The position numbers and the translations under genes are program-made. DNA of 64,000 nt, taken from positions 1 through 64,000 of the forward strand of contig NZ_JAFMPM010000004.1 in assembly GCF_017349355.1 (NCBI RefSeq), given 5' to 3'. Of the stretch, positions 60,690 to 64,000 are shown one piece after another (positions within the stretch are counted from its first letter, which is position 1; every line of letters starts with the position of its first letter). The DNA comes from Thiothrix fructosivorans (GTDB lineage: Bacteria; Pseudomonadota; Gammaproteobacteria; Thiotrichales; Thiotrichaceae). The notes beneath the pieces are model-generated. The model was not told the DNA's origin and did not search any database. It saw only the letters and a program-made list of their open reading frames with translations.

Positions 60690-61289
60690 TTATGTCTCCT
60701 TATTGGAGGAAACAAACGCAATCAGAGGCCCGTAATCATTCTTGTCCGCTGACCGCAAAGCCTGGATATAAACCTGGCGATGCGCCCCACTCTTATCAAG
60801 TACGTTGCCTCCCCACTCAATCGGTGGTACACCAAGAACCTTTTCCATGATGACATCCGTCACGATCCGTGCGTGCCTGCCATTACCATTGGGGAACAGA
60901 TGAATCTTGACCAGACGATGATGAAAACGGGCAGCAAACTCTTCCCTGCCATAGGTATCATGTTCTACCCAGTAACGGGCGTCATTCAACAAGTTACGCA
61001 GTTCAATGCCGATATAAAAGCGGTCAACACCGATATTTTTGTCGGTACGGCGGAAATTACCTGCCCATGCCCATACTGCACCGAACAGGTGTTTGTGGAA
61101 ATCCAGCAAAAAAGCTTCCGTGAGAAAATCCTTATGCTTGCGCTGACGCGCCAACCACTGGTAACCATCCTGGATGTTTTGTTGTTCAAGCTGATCCAGC
61201 TCACCACGGGTTTCAATGTGCGGGTGCTTCAGCCCTCCGATTTCATCAGGATCCAGTGGGGTTGCGCCTTCTGGGTATTCAATTTCCAT
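60690..61289 (-). CDS. Fic-family toxin-like protein (mobile mystery protein B)
   Basis: The start is ATG 61289 (MEIEYPEGATPLDPDEIGGL) with GGAGGG upstream, giving 199 residues. The Fic motif is IHLFPNGNGRHARIVTD. The N-terminal EYPEGATPLDPDE and AWAGNFRRTDKNIGVDRFYI are typical of mobile mystery protein B. AMP transfer by this Fic is likely. The Asp/Glu of the Fic motif is replaced by Asn, as in other members. It overlaps the 3' end of the HTH partner gene or follows it closely, forming a two-gene unit. Confidence 0.85.
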   Translation of the reverse strand: MEIEYPEGATPLDPDEIGGLKHPHIETRGELDQLEQQNIQDGYQWLARQRKHKDFLTEAFLLDFHKHLFGAVWAWAGNFRRTDKNIGVDRFYIGIELRNLLNDARYWVEHDTYGREEFAARFHHRLVKIHLFPNGNGRHARIVTDVIMEKVLGVPPIEWGGNVLDKSGAHRQVYIQALRSADKNDYGPLIAFVSSNKET

Positions 61290-61309
61290 GGGTTGCACCC
61301 TCCAGTTTG

Positions 61310-61765
61310 TTACGTTTCCCATAAATCGCGGGGCATCTCACGCAGTAAGCGTTCGGTTTCAGCATCAATCTGCATTTGCAGTTTGGCTACGGGGAGTTGC
61401 TGGGACTCCAGTGCCATCTGGATATGCGCTTTGTCAACCAGCATTTTGGCTTTTTGCTGTGCCTGCTGATGCAAATAGTCAGCAATAGGTCGGCGCGGAA
61501 CCAGCGCATAATACAGGTCACAGTCCAAGGCATCCGCAACGCGGCGTAATTGCTTGAGGGTGATGCGGTCTTCGGTTTCCATCCGTTCCATCTGCGATGC
61601 TTGAGCCTTGCCGATACCAATTCGGCTAGCCAGTTGGGAAGCACTCATCCCTAAGGCTTTGCGAAGGGTGCGAATCCACCCTTCACGTGGGCGAACAATC
61701 CCCTTCAGATCGGGAAGCTGTCCCAATTTTGCCTGGTACTGTTCCAGGATGATGTGCTTCATCAT
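61310..61765 (-). CDS. Helix-turn-helix partner (mobile mystery protein A)
   Basis: This 151-residue protein has an HTH (LRKALGMSASQLASRIGIGK then AQASQMERMETEDRITLKQL) and a C-terminal helical tail. It is the usual upstream partner of mobile mystery protein B and probably its antitoxin or regulator. An inverted repeat lies 15 bp before the start. Confidence 0.85.
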   Translation of the reverse strand: MMKHIILEQYQAKLGQLPDLKGIVRPREGWIRTLRKALGMSASQLASRIGIGKAQASQMERMETEDRITLKQLRRVADALDCDLYYALVPRRPIADYLHQQAQQKAKMLVDKAHIQMALESQQLPVAKLQMQIDAETERLLREMPRDLWET

Positions 61766-61780
61766 GATTTCTACTACCTA

Positions 61781-61813
61781 TATGTAGCCAGACAATACGT
61801 ATATAGCTACATA
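61781..61813. promoter_or_regulatory. Operator-like inverted repeat before the mobile mystery pair
   Basis: TATGTAGC (61781-61788) and GCTACATA (61806-61813) are perfect 8-bp arms 17 bp apart, in AT-rich sequence upstream of the minus-strand gene. Likely bound by the HTH protein. Confidence 0.55.
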
Positions 61814-61890
61814 TTTATAGCCGTAATTAACTTATTTGGCAATATATTTATAGCTTTTACGCTCGTAACATATCCCCATCATTGATTTAA

Positions 61891-61939
61891 GGTAAACCAA
61901 AAAATACCATAATCATGATAGAGATACATTTGGTTTACC
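61891..61939. promoter_or_regulatory. Operator-like inverted repeat before the XRE gene
   Basis: GGTAAACCAAA (61891-61901) and TTTGGTTTACC (61929-61939) are perfect 11-bp arms separated by 27 bp, just before the next gene. A TATAAT at 61941 overlaps the first ATG, so the transcript may start inside the annotated reading frame. Confidence 0.6.
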
Positions 61940-61944
61940 CTATA

Positions 61945-62277
61945 ATGTCAAAGATCGAAGCAATCATGCCGCTTACCCTGAAACGCGCCATCAGGAAACT
62001 GGGCCATGACATCAACACCGCACGGCGGCGACGGCAGTTGACCGTTACCATGATGACTGAACGAGCGGGCATTTCCAAACCCACCTACCTGCGGGTAGAG
62101 AAGGGTGACCCGAATGTGTCTTTCGGCATCTACTGCATGGTGCTGTTCGCCCTAGGAGAAGCCGACAGGATCAATGACCTGCTGGACATTTCACGGGATG
62201 AAACAGGTCTGCTGCTGGATGAAGCTAGGTTGCCTAAGCGGGTACGCACCCAAAAACAAACACCAGCGGCATTCTGA
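61945..62277 (+). CDS. XRE/HipB-like helix-turn-helix regulator (orphan)
   Basis: This protein is 110 residues from ATG 61945 (MSKIEAIMPLTLKRAIRKLG); the ATG at 61966 may be the real start because a -10-like box covers the first one. The HTH is MMTERAGISKPTYLRVEKGD PNVS. It is the same kind of protein as 13857-14180 (RRRQLT, ERAGIS, VEKGDPNVSFG, then a DL...RDE tail). No HipA gene follows; the next unit is DUF1778-GNAT. Confidence 0.78.
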   Translation: MSKIEAIMPLTLKRAIRKLGHDINTARRRRQLTVTMMTERAGISKPTYLRVEKGDPNVSFGIYCMVLFALGEADRINDLLDISRDETGLLLDEARLPKRVRTQKQTPAAF

Positions 62278-62310
62278 ATGCACCATTAGCACTTTCACCA
62301 ACGGAACTAA

Positions 62311-62331
62311 ATGTTGCCAAAATGGCAACAT
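62311..62331. promoter_or_regulatory. Operator of the DUF1778-GNAT pair
   Basis: ATGTTGCCA and TGGCAACAT are perfect 9-bp arms around AAA, 40 bp before the antitoxin start. Toxin-antitoxin complexes of this type bind such a palindrome to repress their own transcription. Confidence 0.7.
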
Positions 62332-62370
62332 TTTGCTAATCTGCCGGTATCCAGTTCAAGGAGCATTATG

Positions 62371-62664
62371 ATGTCAGCTACCCATTTAGACCCCAAAACA
62401 GAACGGGTTGTCAGCCGCGTTTCACCTGAGGTAAAAGCCCTTTTGGCACAAGCAGCATCATGGGCGGGTTTTTCCTCCATCAACCAGTTCATCGTCCAAT
62501 CAGCACTCCGTGAAGCGGAAAGGATTGTCCAGCATGAGCAGGTTATCCGCTTGAGCCTGCGTGATACCCGCGCATTCCTGCACGCCCTGGAACAACCACC
62601 CAAGGCCAATGCCGCCTTACTCCGGGCTGCCAAGCATTACAAGGTAAGTGTCACCACCGAATGA
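62371..62664 (+). CDS. DUF1778 antitoxin (TacA-like)
   Basis: This 97-residue protein starts at ATG 62371 (an adjacent ATG at 62368 is equally possible) behind AAGGAG. RHH/DUF1778 features: RVSPEVKALLAQAASWAGFS, then SINQFIVQSALREAERIVQ. The C-terminal tail (RAFLHALEQPPKANAALLRA) wraps the toxin. It overlaps the GNAT gene by 4 bp. Confidence 0.87.
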   Translation: MSATHLDPKTERVVSRVSPEVKALLAQAASWAGFSSINQFIVQSALREAERIVQHEQVIRLSLRDTRAFLHALEQPPKANAALLRAAKHYKVSVTTE

Positions 62665-63203
62665 TGCTTCCATACGATGACAAACTGCTCATCCAACCGT
62701 TGGACAGTAACCACCTGCGCGGCAAGTTCGACTGCGGGCAAGCTGACTTGAACAGCTATTTGCAGCAGACCGCCCAACAACACCAAAAGAAACAGGTTTC
62801 CAGAAGCTGGGTGGCAGTGCGCCCGGAAGCCCCTGAAACCATACTGGGTTTCTATACCATCACGCTGGCGGAGATTCCTCCAGAACACCTTAACAGCAAA
62901 GACGCCAAGAAACTGCCCAAGGCCAATTTGCCCGTTGTCCGGCTATCAAGGCTGGCGGTTGACCAAAACCATCAAGGGTTACAGATCGGGCAACGCTTGC
63001 TGGTTGATGCCATCGTCAGAACGGTCCGGTTATTGGGTGACTTTGCGGTCGTTGCCATGATCGTGGATGCCAAGGATGCTCGCGCATCCTCTTACTACCA
63101 ACATTTTGGGTTCATCCCATTGCTGGATGACCCGCTTAAGCTCTACCTGCCTGCCCAAACATTGATTGACGTTTATGCCAGCATGACCGACAGCCAAGTG
63201 TAA
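62661..63203 (+). CDS. GNAT-family acetyltransferase toxin (TacT-like)
   Basis: This 180-residue protein has FDCGQADLNSYLQQTAQQHQ at the front, the acetyl-CoA loop RLAVDQNHQGLQIGQRLL (QxxGxG/A-like), and SSYYQHFGFIPL with the conserved Tyr near the C-terminus. TacT toxins acetylate aminoacyl-tRNA and stop translation. The pair with DUF1778 is complete and looks functional. Confidence 0.88.
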   Translation: MMLPYDDKLLIQPLDSNHLRGKFDCGQADLNSYLQQTAQQHQKKQVSRSWVAVRPEAPETILGFYTITLAEIPPEHLNSKDAKKLPKANLPVVRLSRLAVDQNHQGLQIGQRLLVDAIVRTVRLLGDFAVVAMIVDAKDARASSYYQHFGFIPLLDDPLKLYLPAQTLIDVYASMTDSQV

Positions 63204-63219
63204 GTGCTTACACATAGCT

Positions 63220-63533
63220 GCTGGGTATAGAAAATCCTGTGCAATTGGCAGGTCATCCAGTAGTCGGCATGAGCTGGGAAGGCTTTGTACTGGAAAATCT
63301 GCTGGCCGTATTACCTTGGCGGTCATCGGCTTTCTTTTACCGGACAGCTAAAGGGGTTGAAATGGACTTGCTGATTGAACGTGCGGATGGCTCCCTATGG
63401 GCCATCGAGATCAAGCGTTCACTGTCGGCGAAGGTGGAACGCGGATTTTATGCGGCCTGTGAAGATGTCAAACCGCAACGCGCCTTTGTGGTCTATGCCG
63501 GTGATGACCGCTACTATTCCGCGACAATTATCT
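63220..63533 (+). pseudogene. AAA/DUF4143 ATPase, C-terminal fragment
   Basis: The reading frame opens only after a stop at 63217 (LLGIENPVQLAGHPVVGMSW then EGFVLENLLAVLPW) and matches the DUF4143 part of prokaryotic AAA proteins (FYRTAKGVEMDLLIE, LWAIEIKRS, FVVYAGDDRYY). The ATPase half is missing upstream, and the end is cut by the IS21-type element. These genes normally come as single units of about 400 residues, so this is a remnant. Confidence 0.7.
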
Positions 63534-64000
63534 TGTCCGGTCGGCGACAATTACGGTGGCCGGTTGAGTTGGTAGACTCAGGCGCATTTCTCCAAGGAGA
63601 AACTGATGCCTGGATTCCCCATCAATACTCAACAATACAGGCTCTATATGAAACTCCGAGAAGCAGGGCTCACGCAAGTGAGCGCCGCCGTTAAGGCGGG
63701 CATTTCCGAACGGACAGGCCGCCGCCTAGAACAGCCAAACCGCGTTCCCCCCGATGGACATCAAGTCCCCCGAAGCTGGCGCACCCGTACTGACCCACTG
63801 GCTGGGGTTTGGGACAGTGAGTTGCTCCCGCTGCTACAAGACAACCCCGGACTGTTACCCAAAACCTTGTGGGAATACTTGTGCCAGCGTTATCCCGACC
63901 ATTATGACAGCAAGGTGGAGCGCACCCTGCAACGCCGCATCAAGGCGTGGAAGCTGCAACACGGCAACCCGCTGGAGGTGATGTTTTTGCAACGCCATGA
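63534..64000 (+). mobile_element. IS21-family element, left part (runs off the window)
   Basis: TGTCCGGTCGGCGACAATTA marks a probable IS21 end with the usual TGT. RBS and istA follow within 75 bp. The rest, including istB and the right end, lies beyond the window. Confidence 0.6.
63606..64000 (+). CDS. istA: IS21-family transposase IstA, partial
   Basis: ATG 63606 is preceded by AAGGAG. The visible 131 codons give the HTH (YRLYMKLREAGLTQVSAAVK then AGISERTGRRLEQ) and TLQRRIKAWKLQHGNPLEVM, typical of IS21-type IstA. The DDE core is outside the window. Confidence 0.85.
   Translation, partial: MPGFPINTQQYRLYMKLREAGLTQVSAAVKAGISERTGRRLEQPNRVPPDGHQVPRSWRTRTDPLAGVWDSELLPLLQDNPGLLPKTLWEYLCQRYPDHYDSKVERTLQRRIKAWKLQHGNPLEVMFLQRH

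Noticed and set aside
1-64000. CRISPR arrays, tRNA and rRNA genes
   Set aside because: No regularly spaced short repeats, no tRNA-like cloverleaf with TTCGA-type arm, and no rRNA sequence were noticed. The coding repeats in the GH5 gene are too long and contiguous for CRISPR.

Overview
The window looks like an accessory region, either a large plasmid or an integrative element embedded in chromosome-type genes, of a sulfur-oxidising gammaproteobacterium. A Thiothrix-like member of the Thiotrichales is the best guess. This rests on a glycine/asparagine-rich secreted protein resembling sulfur globule proteins (59.2 kb), an ArsR-rhodanese plus persulfide dioxygenase pair (24.5-25.9 kb), and gammaproteobacterial-type RlpA, Fis-like and ProQ/FinO proteins. 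Plasmid character comes from a trb-type conjugation cluster, a KfrA homologue, plasmid-type RadC, DUF2958 and DUF4942 genes, many toxin-antitoxin modules and dense insertion sequences. The species assignment is inference.

Layout. 0-9.6 kb: a RecQ helicase with an N-terminal exonuclease domain (cut by the window edge), a Fis-like protein, a secreted GH5 glycosidase with five C-terminal repeats, a dead TetR gene, a LysM protein and RlpA. 9.7-15.5 kb: SNF2 helicase plus SWIM protein, a HipB-like regulator, a DinJ/YafQ-type pair with a gutted toxin, and the 3' half of radC. 15.5-38.4 kb: a segment bounded by two oppositely oriented identical IS1595-family copies. It holds a tautomerase, an EamA exporter, a MocR regulator broken by an IS66-type element, a MazEF-like pair, a TnpB remnant, MFS and CDF transporters, MerR, the persulfide detoxification pair, the trb cluster, a Fic protein and the 5' half of radC. 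38.4-47.8 kb: the 3' part of a LysR gene, an EVE protein, a coupled aminotransferase/phosphatase/cupin/PhzF run, dead ParDE, kfrA, secreted proteins and a truncated 7TM sensor. 47.8-52.6 kb: a 4,000-bp Tn3-family transposon, an hsdR remnant and a 212-bp Tn3-derived miniature element. 52.8-64 kb: ProQ/FinO protein, a CDP-alcohol phosphatidyltransferase, an AlkD gene broken by a third IS1595 copy, a DUF2958/DUF4942-methyltransferase module flanked by direct repeats, the sulfur-globule-like gene, an integrase, three addiction-type modules and a partial IS21 element.

The strongest observation is structural. Crossover between the inverted IS1595 copies at 15,479-16,535 and 37,388-38,444 has inverted the 20,852 bp between them, splitting two genes and exchanging their halves. 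The 8-bp target duplications now pair across the two copies instead of around each one. Rejoining the halves across the copies restores radC (222 codons) and a LysR gene (284 codons) exactly in frame.
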